A DNA stretch of 64,000 nucleotides from Cryptomeria japonica (Eukaryota; Streptophyta; Pinopsida; Cupressales; Cupressaceae): the NCBI RefSeq assembly GCF_030272615.1, contig NC_081410.1, positions 504,360,942 through 504,424,941 on the forward strand. The letters are read 5' to 3'. Below, piece after piece: positions 32,727 through 45,048 of this stretch; position 1 is the stretch's first letter; every line of letters begins with the position of its first letter. Both the position numbers and the translations under genes were made by a program. The notes beneath the pieces are model-generated. The model was given only the letters and a program-made list of their open reading frames with translations, was not told where the DNA came from and searched no databases.

Positions 32727-35424
32727 TTTGTTTGCAAGTTTGTGTTGAAGTTGATTGAAGATGATGATGAGTTGTTCGATGAAAGATGGATGATTAGTGG
32801 ATTGTAGATCTCTAGCACTCTAAAGGTAAATGTAACCAGAATTCTTTCTTTGAATTGCTTGTTTGTTTTGATGAGTTTGGATGTGATAAGGTGTAGAGAA
32901 ATCTGAGATGTGTTACAGATTTTGACTACCTAGCAATGAGAGGATTCACTCATGAACTAGTTTTAACCTGCGTAGATGTGTCTCTTAGGATGAGCTTATC
33001 CTAGATGTAGAAACAATCTAAAAGTGATGTGATGTGTTTGATTTCAAGCAATATCTAAAAAAGGAATCTTGGGACAAGAACCTCTTAATGTTTTGAGAGT
33101 TTTGGGATGAATTGATGATGGAAAAATGATGTATGAATGAGATGATGGATGTTTTTGTTTTCAACTTTCAATCTTTCAATAAAAACTTTGTGTCACAAAT
33201 GGAACAAACTCTTCTTCTTCCCTTTCAGGTGTTGGTGGCACTTCTCGAGCTGTGTTGTAGGTGATACAAATGTTTGGGAAGAATTTGGGATTAATCTTTC
33301 CTCCTTGATTTTTGTGATAACTCAGAGCTCTATATTGCATAAAAGCTCTGCGGTTCAATGATTTGGAATCAAACTCGTTTGTTTTACCTTGAAGATAGAG
33401 ACGCATGCGATGTAGAAAGACTCTATGGGAGACAAAGATTTGTCGATTGATATAGAAGAATTTCCTCCTTTTGATCAAAGCCTTTGAGCTTAGTGGTCTC
33501 CTTTTCAAGGTGATATTCTGATGACACTTCTTCTTTCGCAAGATGTGAAGAATGGTCATAAATTTTTGATTCTTTGTTTGTTTGTACCTTGTTTTTGATG
33601 TTTTTGGTTGTGTTGACAGATGTTGGATGAATACTTTGTTTTTGGGATTGATTTTCTGATTTTTCTTTGACAAGAAAACAAAGCAAGCACACAAACACAA
33701 GAATGTCGCCTCAAAGGCACAAATGAGTATGGGTCTAGATCAACCCAATCCTTGGACTTGTTTTTGACCCTTCCTTTAGATTTATTTTAAAGTGTATTTC
33801 CAAAGCCTGAAGTCGGCTCAATTTGCACTAGGTCTGTAAAACGAACACACTTCAAACACTTTTTATCCCTAAGGTCAAATGGCCAGTTGTGATAAATTTA
33901 GCCCACATCTTGATATTTCTTCGACTTTGGTACTACATACCTTATCAATCCCGCCGTGGCAGGTAAGGATGTGATATACTAAGTCTTGCACGAGCATAAC
34001 AAATAGATGATCCCTATGATGGGGGAGTCACCACTTTTATCAAGCCACAAGTGACCTTTCAAAAAGCTATGTTTCTACTCAAGGAAATATGTATGGTGAG
34101 TATCTTGGGAGCAAAACCATCTATGCTCTTGCACTAAGTTATACCTCAAATATCCTCAATCAATAGAACGGGTGGGCTACTACTTAAAGGTGTTTAGTCA
34201 TGTTCGATGTTTTTGGACATAAGTTCATTCTGCAGTGACTCACTTAAGAGCCTTGTAACTGGTGGTGGGGCCCATTTGTCCTTTCGGCCAGTTACACTGT
34301 AGGAACAGCTATACCCAAGGCTACAGCTTTCGCTCACACCTGATTTCTATAGCGGCTCGAAGGATTTACCGCTCAAGGTCGTTCCCAAGAGTGATGTGTC
34401 TCTTGGCAGGCCTCTCTTAAAAAGATAAAATTTTGAGTGTTACTAACACTTTTCTCTTGCACCTAGGACCACGAAAGCCAAGGGAGAGGATAGTGTGTGT
34501 TAGAAGTAGGACCACTCGACCAACTCTTTGCACAAGTGTGCCAAGCACGAAAAACACTTGTTCTTTTTAATCTGTCATTGCAATGTGATCTAACTATTTG
34601 GAGATGTTGCTCCAACAATCATGGTGTTCTTTTTAATTTTCAAAGGCAATTGTTTGAGTAAACTAGAATTTGAAATCCTGGTCAACTTAATGAAAAACAC
34701 GTTTGCATGAAGTAAAATTGCTTTGAAAATGAGACAAGTTGATTGTGAATTTTATTTGCACCAAAAATGGAAGTGTGGATTGTGAGTTTTATCTTGATGC
34801 AAGAAATAAAATTTGCCTTGTTGATTTTAAGCACCAAAACGAAGTTTGTTTTCTAACTTGCAAAAAAAATAAAGTTGTTTTTGTATAAGTTTGTGGTTCT
34901 TTTTACCTTTGAACAATGAAATTCTTTTTAAGAGCCCCAAACAAATGTGTGATTCTTTTTCAAAAGCCCAAATTTGAAATGTGAAGTTAATTTTAAACCA
35001 AAATAAAAAGTGAATTCATTTTTAAAACCAACTTCAAAAACAAGTTAGTAAAAAAATATAAATCTACTCTTTAATCTAATTTAAATCTGCACAAAAGAGA
35101 AAAATAGTTAGTAAAATCCGCCTATTTGGTGGGCTTCTACAAGCCTAAATTTTTTTATTTTTTTTTGGTTACAAGGTGATTTGTACAACGTTTTGTTACA
35201 ATAGCGCTAGTCTGCGTTTGAACAGAGGCACTATTTAACACAAACGTATTAAAAGAAAGGGAAAGACAGAGAAGGGAAAAGCACTGAAACAGGGGGAATA
35301 GCGCCAAAATAATGCCAAACGCACCAAAACAGTGTCAAAATCGCAACCTGTGTGACATTTTCAACATTCAAACATGTTATTGGTTAAAAAAAAAAATAAA
35401 AAATTGATCTTTTTGGTGTTTGGA
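32727..35424 (-). other. Element A 5' leader (~2.7 kb), partly conserved with B
   Basis: Non-coding leader from the primer-binding site to the gag ATG. The part at 33805-34572 aligns closely with 42052-42822 of B over about 770 bp, although neither has a shared long open frame there. The part near 34600-35200 is A-rich with repeated TTCTTTTTA motifs. A 174-codon minus frame (33176-33700) has no counterpart in B and is not called as a gene. Extra upstream reading frames and leader introns are known in related Ogre-type elements, so a spliced leader is possible but not shown. Confidence 0.75.
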
Positions 35425-35442
35425 TTCACGTCGGGTTCACCA
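35425..35442 (-). promoter_or_regulatory. Element A primer-binding site
   Basis: Minus strand TGGTGAACCCGACGTGAA, two bases after the 5' LTR end (...GCATCA-TT). B has TGGTGAACCCGACATGAA and C TGGTGAACCC at the same position. The shared TGGTGAACCC would pair with a tRNA ending GGGTTCACCA; I could not assign the tRNA. Confidence 0.8.
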
Positions 35443-35444
35443 AA

Positions 35445-37200
35445 TGATGCTCTGCAAAAAGGATTAGAAAATCTGTTTGATGGCAACACACACAAGAGCA
35501 CAAGAAACAAACGTTAGTGTTAGCAACAAAAGATTATCCTAAACAGGCATATCAAGAGAGATATTAAGCATGAAATAGAAAGCATATAAACATAAAATGA
35601 AATAGCTAATCAAGATGCTCATAGTTGCTCCTCCCTTGTTCCTCTCCTCTCCAAGTCCCAAATGAGTGTAGCTCTCAGCAGCTTTTTGCACTATGGATGC
35701 TTATGGAGGATTGAGATTTAATACTAAGCTTCAAATATGAAATGAAAAGCTAAATACTATGCTAGAGTAGATAGTGATGCTATGAAAAAGCTCTATGCTA
35801 ATGCCAGTATAACAACAATACTCTAAAATGCTTCTCCTTTTGCTTGAGGAGAAGGGTTCTATTTATAGAAGAAATGGGGAAATGAAGGGTTAAGATTGAA
35901 TGGTTTAATCAAGGGCCAAGTTTGAAAGTTGGGGATCCATGTGCACAATTGGCACCAATAAAATGGTGACAAGTGTCAACATAGGATTGGGTTGAGAGAA
36001 GAGGTTGGAGGCATTAAAGGCCTGAGAAGACCTCATGGTTATCTAGAAGGTAAGGGTCAAGTCTAAATTAAGATTACCCATTGGATTAAGAGTTAATCCA
36101 AGGATAAACCTTTGTGCAAATGTTTAAGAGGTAATCATGGTCAAAGCATTAATGGCCTGATGAGACCTTTGGGTTGGGTAGAGGTTGAGTCAAAACAAAT
36201 GTTTTAACCATGTGGGAGGGTTGAATTAACCATTAATGGTTATTGGAGACTTTGGGGATTAAGTGGTTGAAGGTTGAAAGCCTTCAATGGTTATCAAAGA
36301 CTTTGAGCCATTTAGTGGTTGAAGGTTGGAAGCTTTCAAAGGTTATCCAAGACTTTGAGGGTTAATTTGTTGAACACACAAAGCATTAATTGCTTTTCAA
36401 AGACTTTGGAGTCTTTGAGAAGTGACTCCAATTTGCTTAGGAATGTGACAATATTTAAGGGATGAATTTAGGCTAATTAGGAAGGGTTTAGAAGAATCTA
36501 GAAGGGGTTTAGGCATACAAGTGGATTTTGTAGGAAAATGCAAGTGGGAGAAATTTTGGTATTTTCAATTAAAATAAAATCATTTATTTCAATTAAATGG
36601 TGTAAGTTGAATTTGGATAAATATTTAAATAAATATTAATTTATTTAAATGAGAAAAAGAAGATAAAGCATTAAAATGCTTGAAGACTTTGAGGGAAACC
36701 ATTAAAGGTTTCAAGTGGGTGAGGATAAATAGGATTTTAAATAAATAATTTATTTAAAATAGTTGTGCAACTTGCTTTTGTAGGAAAATACAAGTGGGTG
36801 GAGGATAAAGGTGATTTTAAATAAATGATTTATTTAAAATAATTGTGCAACTTGTATTTGTAGGAAAATGCAAGTGGGTAGAGGATAAAGGTGATTTAAA
36901 TAAATGTTAATTTATTTAAATGTGAGAGGTGGGATTTTGGGGGATTTAAATAAATATTAATTTATTTAAATGTGAGAGAATATTTTAATTAAATAAATAT
37001 GATTTATTTATTTAATTAATGGTCTGAATTTGGTTAAGTGAATTAAATCAAATAAATTGAATAATTTATTTAATTAATAGGAGAAGAGGGTTAAGATGAA
37101 TTAATTAAATATTAATTTAATTAATTATTAATTGATGGTTAAATAATCAAATAAATACTAAGTATTCATTTAATTAAGTGGACAGATTTATGTGACTACA
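35445..37200 (-). repeat. Element A 5' LTR
   Basis: 1756 bp, the partner of 21094-22964. Transcription runs leftward from a TATA-like box CTATAAATAG (plus 35859-35868). A 115-bp segment of the left copy is missing where GGGAAACCATTAAAGG occurs at both edges in the longer copy, as expected for a deletion between short direct repeats. Confidence 0.97.
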
Positions 37201-37205
37201 GGTAG

Positions 37206-37997
37206 TTAAAGGTGATTGAACGTGTTTTCATTGATGGCAACCTTGCAATCCTATGGCATCGGCTGGCACCAGCACCGACAGACTCTACACCGGCAGATCA
37301 CCGACAGTGACAATAATGTTTACCGACATCTCAGCCGACAGGATTTTGATTATTGTATTTTGTATTTAATTGTAATATCTTTTTGTAAGCCGACATGGCA
37401 TATTGTAATAAGACTCGTATATATGTATGAGATCTTGTAGATCATTGTGTGTAACACAACATAGAGGATATATATGATGGATATGTAGAGAAAATATTAA
37501 GGTAGATTTTGTAGAAGGGTTTATGGTTATTGTATGAGCGTAAACCAATACTGAACCTGGCATAGCAGATGTTGTTTTGTAGCAGTACACTTTATTGGAT
37601 TTTCATAATCCATTTTGTAAGTCAGTGAGACTTCCTTCTATAATTAAGCAGTGAGCTTTAGGCAGTTGGTCTTCCTGCATGTGCATGCCCCTCTTGTAAG
37701 TAATATCCATTCATTGGCTAGTGAGTGAATATTGTGGGTCACAAATCCCACCAAGGTTTTTCCCACACCGGGTTTCCTTGTTAAATATCTTGTGTTATGG
37801 TGTTCTTTCTATGTTTTCTTTAATGTTCTTATTTACTACATTAATTCTTGTTTACCGGTACACTGTTTTGGAATGCAAAATACTTAACAAGGTCAAATAT
37901 TTTGTAAACTGGTTAGATACTGATTCACCCCCCCCTCTCAGTATCTTTGGGACTTTCATCAATCCTAACATTGGTGACAGCTACAATAAGTGTTGTA
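37206..37997 (+). repeat. Element E copia-type solo LTR, main part
   Basis: The right part of LTR E after the A insertion. TTTTCATTGATGGCAACC (37225-37242) resembles the start region of LTR F, and the late-LTR landmarks (TTTTTCCCACACC; CACCCCCCCCTCTCAG) follow in order. No coding capacity. The small frames at 37216-37440 and 37721-38002 are incidental. Confidence 0.8.
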
Positions 37998-38002
37998 TCT
38001 AA

Positions 38003-41000
38003 CAGGGTTGCTGGTGTTTCTTGAGTATCTAAAATGGGCAGAAGTGGCAATCTGGAAGTGATTGACATTTGTGCATCCCTTTGCATGTTCAATATCTATG
38101 CATTCGATGAGTGAGAGGTGCTGGCGTGACTTGGATTTTTAGATTTTGTAGAGTGATTTTCAATAGATATTATCCTTCTTCTAGAAGGGGTGATCTTAGA
38201 AGTGATCTTCTTTTGTTTGCCAAGAATTCTAAGCTTTGGAGAGACTCCCGAACCAGGGTTGAATCCGAGTCCAGTTGTATCCTGTGGTTGTAACAATGGT
38301 TCTAATGGTTCCACTACATCTTGTTTGTGGGACCCTAATGCACTATGGCCATCATAGCCCATCTTTTGCATTAGGTTAAAACCTTTACCATACCTCTTTG
38401 TATGGATCTTGACCTGTTGTCTAGTTGTATCAGAATGGTCTTTGTATATCCATCCTGCCAAGTTTTCATTAATAGTTTCTTATTCTTGTGATCTTTCTGG
38501 GATGAATCCATCAAGTGTATCAATATGGGCCGCAACAGGGGTCTTGAGTAACATTTGTGGTTTTCAATGAGTCCTAGGTGAGAGGGGCAGTTGGCCTATA
38601 CAAAAAGGTTGGCTAATGTTATATTCTTCTGGGCCTTCATCTTTTACTTTATTTTCAACTTCTCTTGTTTGGGTGTAGGGATTGGTGTACTTGTGAGATT
38701 TGTTGGGTGGATGTAGGATGATGAGGCAGTGGCTTCTCTGTTGCTAGGTACTGTGATATCAGGTTGATGCCTTATACTATTACAAAAGGCGAATGGGTTG
38801 GCATCACCAAGGATAGTAATCTCTACTCCATTATGTGGAAATTTGATGTATTGATGGTAAGTGGATGATACTGCTTGCATGACATGAATCCATGGTCTAC
38901 CTCATAGGAGATTGTATGGAAGAGGGAGGTCTAGGAGTTGGCAAACTACATCCTTCACCACAGGTCCCACCCTTACTGGTAAAGTGACGCTCCCTTTTGA
39001 GGAACGTTCAACATCATCATAGGCCTTGATGGTGATCTTCTTTCTGACATCTACTACTCCTTTGGAATATCCCAATGTTGTAATCATTTGCAATGTGCAA
39101 ATGTTAAAACCAGCTCCATTGTCAACCAATACTCACTTGATTATATGTTGATGTATGAATCCCTCAATGTGTAGAGAGGCATTATGTGGTTGTTGAAAGG
39201 ATATATCATCACTCTCAATGAAAGTGAGACATGGTGATGATTTGAGAGTTCCAGCCATGGCTTGCAATTTATCTGTGTTTAGGTTGGATGGAACTAATGC
39301 TTCTTGGAGAGCTTGGTCCAGGATAGTTTTATGCGAGGATGATAGGCGCAACAACTCTAGTATGGAAATGAGTGCAGGTGTTTTATCCAGTTGATCAACA
39401 AGACTATAATGTTTGGGCATGTATGATGTTTTGATGGTGCTCCTGGTAACACAAGTTTGTTGCGGCGGGTAACAACATTGCATGTGGGATCTCTTCCTTT
39501 GATGGTAATGGTAGCAACTTGTTCATTCGTATCATAAATATTATTGACAATATCTAGGTATACGTTGCACGTGTATAGTTTGTCGTTTTATCTTGGTTCT
39601 TACCTTGATGGGATGGACCTCCTTTCTCGTATGATGGGAGTGGATTCTTGAACATGGTGTGATCCGTGTTGGAAGTTTTTACATTGTGACCATCAACTTC
39701 TATATCACCTCGATCAACGAGGTCTTGAACAATGTCCTTTAGTCGATGGCAATTATTTGTCTTGTGACCCTTCCCTTTGTGAAATTCACAATACTCATTA
39801 TCCCTCCACCATGGAGGTTTAACCTCCTTGCCGGGGGTGTGGATTGGCCATTGGGGTTGATGCATCATCAAGGCTCATAATCTGACATTATAGGTAATGT
39901 GATAAGATTAGAAGATATAATTTGTCGTAATACCACTTCAAGAGGTTCTCCCAAGGGTGTATATGTTCGATTGGGTTTGTAGCTAGAGTACCTATTTTTA
40001 GGTGCCTCTTGTTGTGTATTGGAAGGTTGATTGTTTTGATTGTTTGGGGGATGACCTTGATTGATATTGTGGTTGTTACGATTATCTATTTGTCCCACAA
40101 TTTTGACTATGGGTTGGGTGATTTTGACAGTTCTTGCATCTACCACACCATCATTAACAATATTTTTGTTTTTGGACCAAAATTTGGGTTTATCACTATT
40201 GTAGGCTATTCATGGACCATCCTTGTTGTCCTTTTGACAAGTCCCTTCTTGATAAGGGCTTTCTCAATTTTAAGTCCTTGGGCTATCACGTCCTTGAAAG
40301 AATTTGAACATTTGACTTCTAATTAAAATTCCATCTCTTCATTTAAGTTTGAAATGAATATTTCAACCAATTGTTCCTTAGGAATGTGGAAGGAACACCT
40401 GGTAGACAAGTGTCTCCATCTTTGAAAGAATATTGAGAATAACTCTCCATTCTTTTGTTTGGTGTTGCATAAATCAGCCATGGAGACATCACGTTCTCTA
40501 TTATGTGAATGATGAGTGATAAATTTTTGTAATAGGTCCTCAAATGTCCTTATTACTCCAGGCAAGAGTGAAAACCATTGCATGGCCAATCCGCCTAAAC
40601 TTTGAGGGAAAAGGTGCATTAAATATGTTTCGTCATATGCCACCTCTAAGCATGCAGAGTAAACTTCTCTTACATGGTCCCTTGGATCGCCTTTCCCAGT
40701 GTATTTATAAAATTTTGGTGTTTTGAAATTGTGTGGGAAAGGAAGCATGATCATGTTCCTATCAAATGGATAGGGACAAATATCTTTGAGAGTGTATTAT
40801 TTTTGTGACCTTCCTAAATTGACTTGTTGTGCAAGGTCTTGTATTTGTTGTCTCAACATATCCATTTCTATGGGAGGAGGTGGATGGTTCCTTTGGTGAT
40901 AGGTGTCATCGTAATTGTGGGTATTTTGATGTCTTCTCTCATTGTGGTGACTGTTTTTGGCTTGTTCTAGTGTTTCTCGAATTTGTGATAAGTCAAAATT

Positions 41001-41256
41001 TAAAGGGAGTTTTGCACCCTCTCAACCAAATCTTAGGAAGTGAGCATTAGCATTCCCTTTAAGAATCTCATCAAAAAAAATAAAAAATTGTGGGTTATAT
41101 GTTGCTCGCTCAATTTCCTCGTGTGGGAGAATTTGGGCCTTCTTCCCCTAAAAATTCATCATGATGAAAGGGGTTGTTGAGTTCTTCATCCTCTTCTGAT
41201 TCTGGGTGTATTTCACTTTGTTTGCGTCTCTGATACTGAGCTCTAGTCTCAGCCAT
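38003..41256 (-). pseudogene. Element B gag-protease and pol N-terminus, decayed
   Basis: Starts at ATG 41256 (MAETRAQ). Recognisable minus-strand segments: capsid-type gag domain (40754-40323, FKTPKFYKYTGKGDPRDHV), zinc knuckle CX2HX4HX4C (within 39871-39554), aspartic protease with VDNGAGFN (39129-38902), the gag/pol junction (near 38560, with ATG where A has TAG) and the G-patch-like segment (38461-38096, YGKGFNLMQKMGYDG). Stops and frameshifts separate these pieces. The frame at the left edge continues across the E/A insertion into 21087. It aligns with the A gag throughout. Confidence 0.92.
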
Positions 41257-44006
41257 GTTAAAGTGTGTTTTGAGAATGAGATGAATGAAAAATTGGATGG
41301 GTGATCCCTTCTTATAGTTCCAAGATTTTATGAGGATGATGATGAGTTTGAAGTGTTTGTGGATGTTTGATCTCCTACACTAAAGGTTGGGTATCAACAA
41401 AGTCCTTTTTGACATTGCTTGTTTGGTGTTTTAATAATTGTGAGATGAGGTGTAGCAAGGTTTGTGTTGTTACAAATCACAAGCTACCTAGCTATGAGAG
41501 GATGCACTCAAAACTAGTTTTAACCTATCTATGATGCTTAGTAATGTCCCTTAGGATGATTGATCCTAGATGTAGAGACACACAAGAAAGTAATTTTTCT
41601 GGTATGATAAGCAATATCCGAAAGAACTAAGGATGAGACCTCTTTGTGTTGAGAGTTGAATGGATTTTTGATGTTTTGAAATGGTGACCTTTGAAATGAG
41701 TGTAAACCTTGGAATCTCTACTAAGGGACTATGAATTTGATGATTGATTTTGGAAATGATTTTGAAGTGAGAAAGATGGAAGAAAATGATTATGATGTTT
41801 TGATTTTGGAAAGATTATAAGTTAATGACTTCTTGAGGGATTTGATAATATGAAGCATTTGCAAAATTTGTTGTGATTTGTTTTGATCAGTTGTTGGGGT
41901 GTTACTTGTTTCAAATGTTTGATTCCTTTGACAAGAAAACACATCAAGCACACAAGCACATATCCTTGCCCTTTCAAAACTAGCACAAAAGGTGTGGGTC
42001 TAAATCAGCCCATTCATCAACTTTTTTGACCCTGATAATGCGTGTATGTTCATAGGCCTAAAGTCGGCCCAAATTTGTATTGGTATGAAACAAGACAAAG
42101 ACAAATCAAACACTTTTTATCCTTAAGGAAATGGCTAGTTGCGATATTTTCAACCCACAACTTGATATTTCTTCAACTTTGGTATTGCATACCTTATGTA
42201 TCCCGTTGTGGTAGGTAAGGATGTGATATACTAATTCTTGCGCGAGCATAATAGATAGGTGATCCCTGTGATGGGGGAGTCACCACTTTCATCAAGCTAC
42301 AAGTAGCTTTTCAAAAAGTCTTGTTTCTACTCAAGGAAATATGTATGGTGAGTGTCTTGGGAGCAAAACCTTCTATGCTCTTGCACTAAACTTTTCACAA
42401 ATATCCTCATTCAATAGAACGGGTGAGTTTCTAGAATAAGAGGTGTCTACTAATGTTCGATGTCTTTAGATGTAAGTTCATTCTGTAGTGACTCACTTAA
42501 GAGCCTAGTAACTCACAGTGGGGTCCATATGTCCTTTCGACAAGTTACACTATAGGGACAGATACACCTAAGGCTACAACTTTCACCCTCACCTGATTTC
42601 TATAGCGGCTCGAAGGATTTACCACTTAAGGTCATCCCAAGGGTGATGTGTCCCTTGGCAGGCCTCTCTTAAAAATAGAAAATTTAGAGTGTTACAAATA
42701 CTTTTCTCTTGCACTTAAGACCACGAGAGCCAAGGGAGAGGATAGTGTGTGTTAGAATTGGGATCACTCTACAAATTTGCATAAGTGTGTCAGTGACAAA
42801 AGACACTTGTTCTTTTTAGTCCTTTATTGAAAAATGTGAATTTGTAGTTGTCAAGCACACATGAAGATTCTTTTTATGCCATCATCGCAATTTGTGTTTG
42901 TTCTTTTTACCATTTGTATAGCAAAATGAACATGTGTGTTCGGTTTTAACCAAGATTGCAAAATGATTGTTCTTTTTAAACCTGAAAAATGATAAGTTGA
43001 TTGTTCTTTTTAGCCCATATTGCAAGATGTGAATGTTCGTTTTAGCCAAGATTGCAAGATGTGTTTGTTCGTTTTAGTCCAAGATAGCAATGTGTGATTG
43101 TTTATTTTAAACCATCATAGCAAAGTGTGATTGAAATCAAATTGTGCAAAGAAAAAATTTCCTATCCTAGGATTGATCAATTTTGCCCAATTAAGATGTG
43201 TTTAAGGAAAAAATTGCAAATTTGACACTTTCAACACTCGTAACAAACAATGTGTTAGAAAGATGCTCCTTAATGTCCTGCACACGACGTAAACCCAAAA
43301 TTAGTTTCTAAAGTAAAAAATTAGAGTGCCATAATCAAAACTTTCATCTAACCAACTAATCTAATCACACAAACAAAAAATCACATTTTAACTTAACAAA
43401 CAAAATTTAATCTAAATTAACCAAACTAATTTAAATCTAATTTAAAATCTAAATTTAAAGACTACTCTTAAAAAAATAAAATAAAAATTAATTTATAAAA
43501 ATCTAATTTTAAAAAAAAAAAATTTAAAAAACATTTTTTGAAAACTAATCTAAAAACACTTGTTAATACTAATTAAAAAAAACTAATTAAAAAGCTATTT
43601 TTAAGAAATATAAAAATAACTAATAAAAAATAACATTCTTTAAAAAATAACTAGAAAGCTAAAAAAAAAAAAGAACTAATTTAAAATAAAAGGCTTTACT
43701 TTTAGCCCTCACGTATGCTTTGGAGCATATTTTAGAAACTTTCAAGTAAATGCAATTTTCAACACTGATGCGTGGAAAGGGCTTTAAAAGCCTGTGCCAT
43801 TTTGGGCGCTTATCGCTGCAGAGATGTGGTTACGCTACCAGAATTAAATAGATTTCATGTGGTTATACATAATGTGCAACTCTACTACAAAAGTTTTTAA
43901 ACCAAAAGCATTATAAGATCAACAAAAACAAACTGCAAAACATCGGCCAAGTTTACCAATGGAGGAGCAGTTCACAAGTGTATTTAGTCAAATGCAATTG
44001 TTATCA
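41257..44006 (-). other. Element B 5' leader
   Basis: Non-coding leader, conserved with A at 42052-42822. 42830-43120 holds repeated TTGTTCTTTTTA-type motifs and 43320-43700 is very AT-rich (TAATTTAAAATCTAA-like). No gene is seen. Confidence 0.75.
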
Positions 44007-44024
44007 TTCATGTCGGGTTCACCA
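44007..44024 (-). promoter_or_regulatory. Element B primer-binding site
   Basis: Minus strand TGGTGAACCCGACATGAA, two bases after the 5' LTR end (...GATACA-AT). Differs from the site of A at one base in 18. Confidence 0.8.
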
Positions 44025-44026
44025 AT

Positions 44027-45043
44027 TGTATCGTACCAAAACAGTTAATCAAGATTAGTAAGATTAGAGATCATTACAAATAAAATCATTTTAAAATGAT
44101 ATCAAGGAAGTATGAAAAAGCATAAATAACAAACATGAATATAAAGAAAGACTTCACTCATGATACTCCCTACGCCATTTCGGTCTTCCTTGTCCTCCTC
44201 GTCTCCATGAACCGCATTGCTTTGAGGTTGTCAAATGAAGATTGGGAGATTGAGTGCAGTTAAGTGTGGATTGCTCACACTTGCATAACAAAGTAAGGAT
44301 ATATGGGTAATTATTTGGAGATGCTTATGATGTCAAGAGGACAACACAAGTTTGCAATGAAAAAGTGGATCTCAACTAATTTAGGGCAGCATAATGATAT
44401 GATAAAAATTTGATCCTTGATTGATGGATAGAGGCTTCAATTTATAGAGTTGGGAGCCTAGAAATGGATGGTCAAGATTAAAAGGGGGATCAAGGGCTTA
44501 GATTGAAAGGGAATGTGGTCTTAGGTTGAAAAGCTTAGCCTTGTGACAAATGTCACAAAGGGGAGAGGGTGAGGATCAATGTGGTCCCACAAGTGTGGTC
44601 CCAAATTTGTAAGCTTAGCCTTGTGACAAGTGTTACAAGGGGGAGCGGGATGAAAAGTCAATGTGGTCCCACAAGTGTGATCCCACCTTGGGAGAAGGGG
44701 GATATGTGCTCACACATGTGTGAGCAACCTAGGAAGAAACAAAATGGATTAATTAAGATAATGAGGGGATTAGATAATAGGTTTGTAGGAATCACTAAGT
44801 TAGCCTAATTAATTATGAATTAATTTAGCTAATTAAGATTAGGGACAAATATGGAATATTCCATAAAGGTGAGTTTGATTTATTGAAATAAATCAATATC
44901 TGGAAGAAGTGGAAAGGGGATATTAATTAAATATAATTTAATTAATGTAAAAGTAATGGTAGGCTAATACAATTAATTAAATTAATCATGTGATAAAGAC
45001 ATAATTAATTAAATATTAATTTAGTCAATTTTATGTGTCTACA
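44027..45043 (-). repeat. Element B 5' LTR
   Basis: 1017 bp, the partner of 13271-14272. An extra ACAAGTGTGATCCC-type duplication near 44671-44690 accounts for most of the length difference. TATA-like box at plus 44439-44447. Confidence 0.94.
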
Positions 45044-45048
45044 ATGAT

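Larger units (their letters stand above)
21094..37200 (-). mobile_element. Element A: nearly intact Tat-type Ty3/gypsy retrotransposon
   Basis: 16,107 bp with LTRs of 1871 and 1756 bp, perfect TSD GGTAG and TG...CA ends. Minus order: 5' LTR (37200-35445), primer-binding site (35442-35425), ~2.7-kb leader, gag-protease (32726-30105), pol (30083-25623), ~2.5-kb 3' non-coding region, purine tract AAAGAGGGGCAAA (22977-22965), 3' LTR (22964-21094). A second, archaeal-type RNase H between the first RNase H and the integrase, with no chromodomain, is the hallmark of the Tat group of plant Ty3/gypsy elements. LTR identity and open frames show recent insertion. Two in-frame stops (TAG between gag and pol, TGA near the pol end) raise doubt about full function. 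Confidence 0.97.
21088..37997 (+). mobile_element. Element E: solo copia-type LTR, split by element A
   Basis: Its own sequence is 21088-21093 plus 37206-37997, about 798 bp. It carries late-LTR segments seen in copia elements F and G (CACCAAGGTTTTTCCC near 37750, GATTCACCCCCCCCTCTCAG near 37922) in plus orientation. The left end is TGGTAG; the right end is TGTTGTA, not the usual CA. An alternative LTR end is CCTAACA at 37970, followed by ATTGGTGACAGC, which resembles a decayed copia primer-binding site; this would leave 27 bp unexplained. No internal coding sequence remains, hence 'solo LTR'. Confidence 0.72.
13271..45043 (-). mobile_element. Element B: decayed Tat-type Ty3/gypsy element, host of E and A
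   Basis: LTRs at 13271-14272 and 44027-45043, TSD ATGAT. With nested E and A removed the element is about 14.86 kb. In minus order: 5' LTR, primer-binding site, ~2.8-kb leader, gag-protease and the start of pol (41256-38003), [E with A inside], the rest of pol (21087-17081), a ~2.8-kb 3' non-coding region, purine tract, 3' LTR. It aligns with element A throughout the internal part, but its LTRs are largely unrelated to those of A. Coding parts are broken by many stops and frameshifts, and the RT active site is altered. Confidence 0.93.

Noticed and set aside
33176-33700. 174-codon minus frame in the leader of A as an upstream gene
   Set aside because: The aligned leader of B has no matching frame, the composition is Lys/Asn-rich as expected of AT-rich DNA, and no domain is visible.
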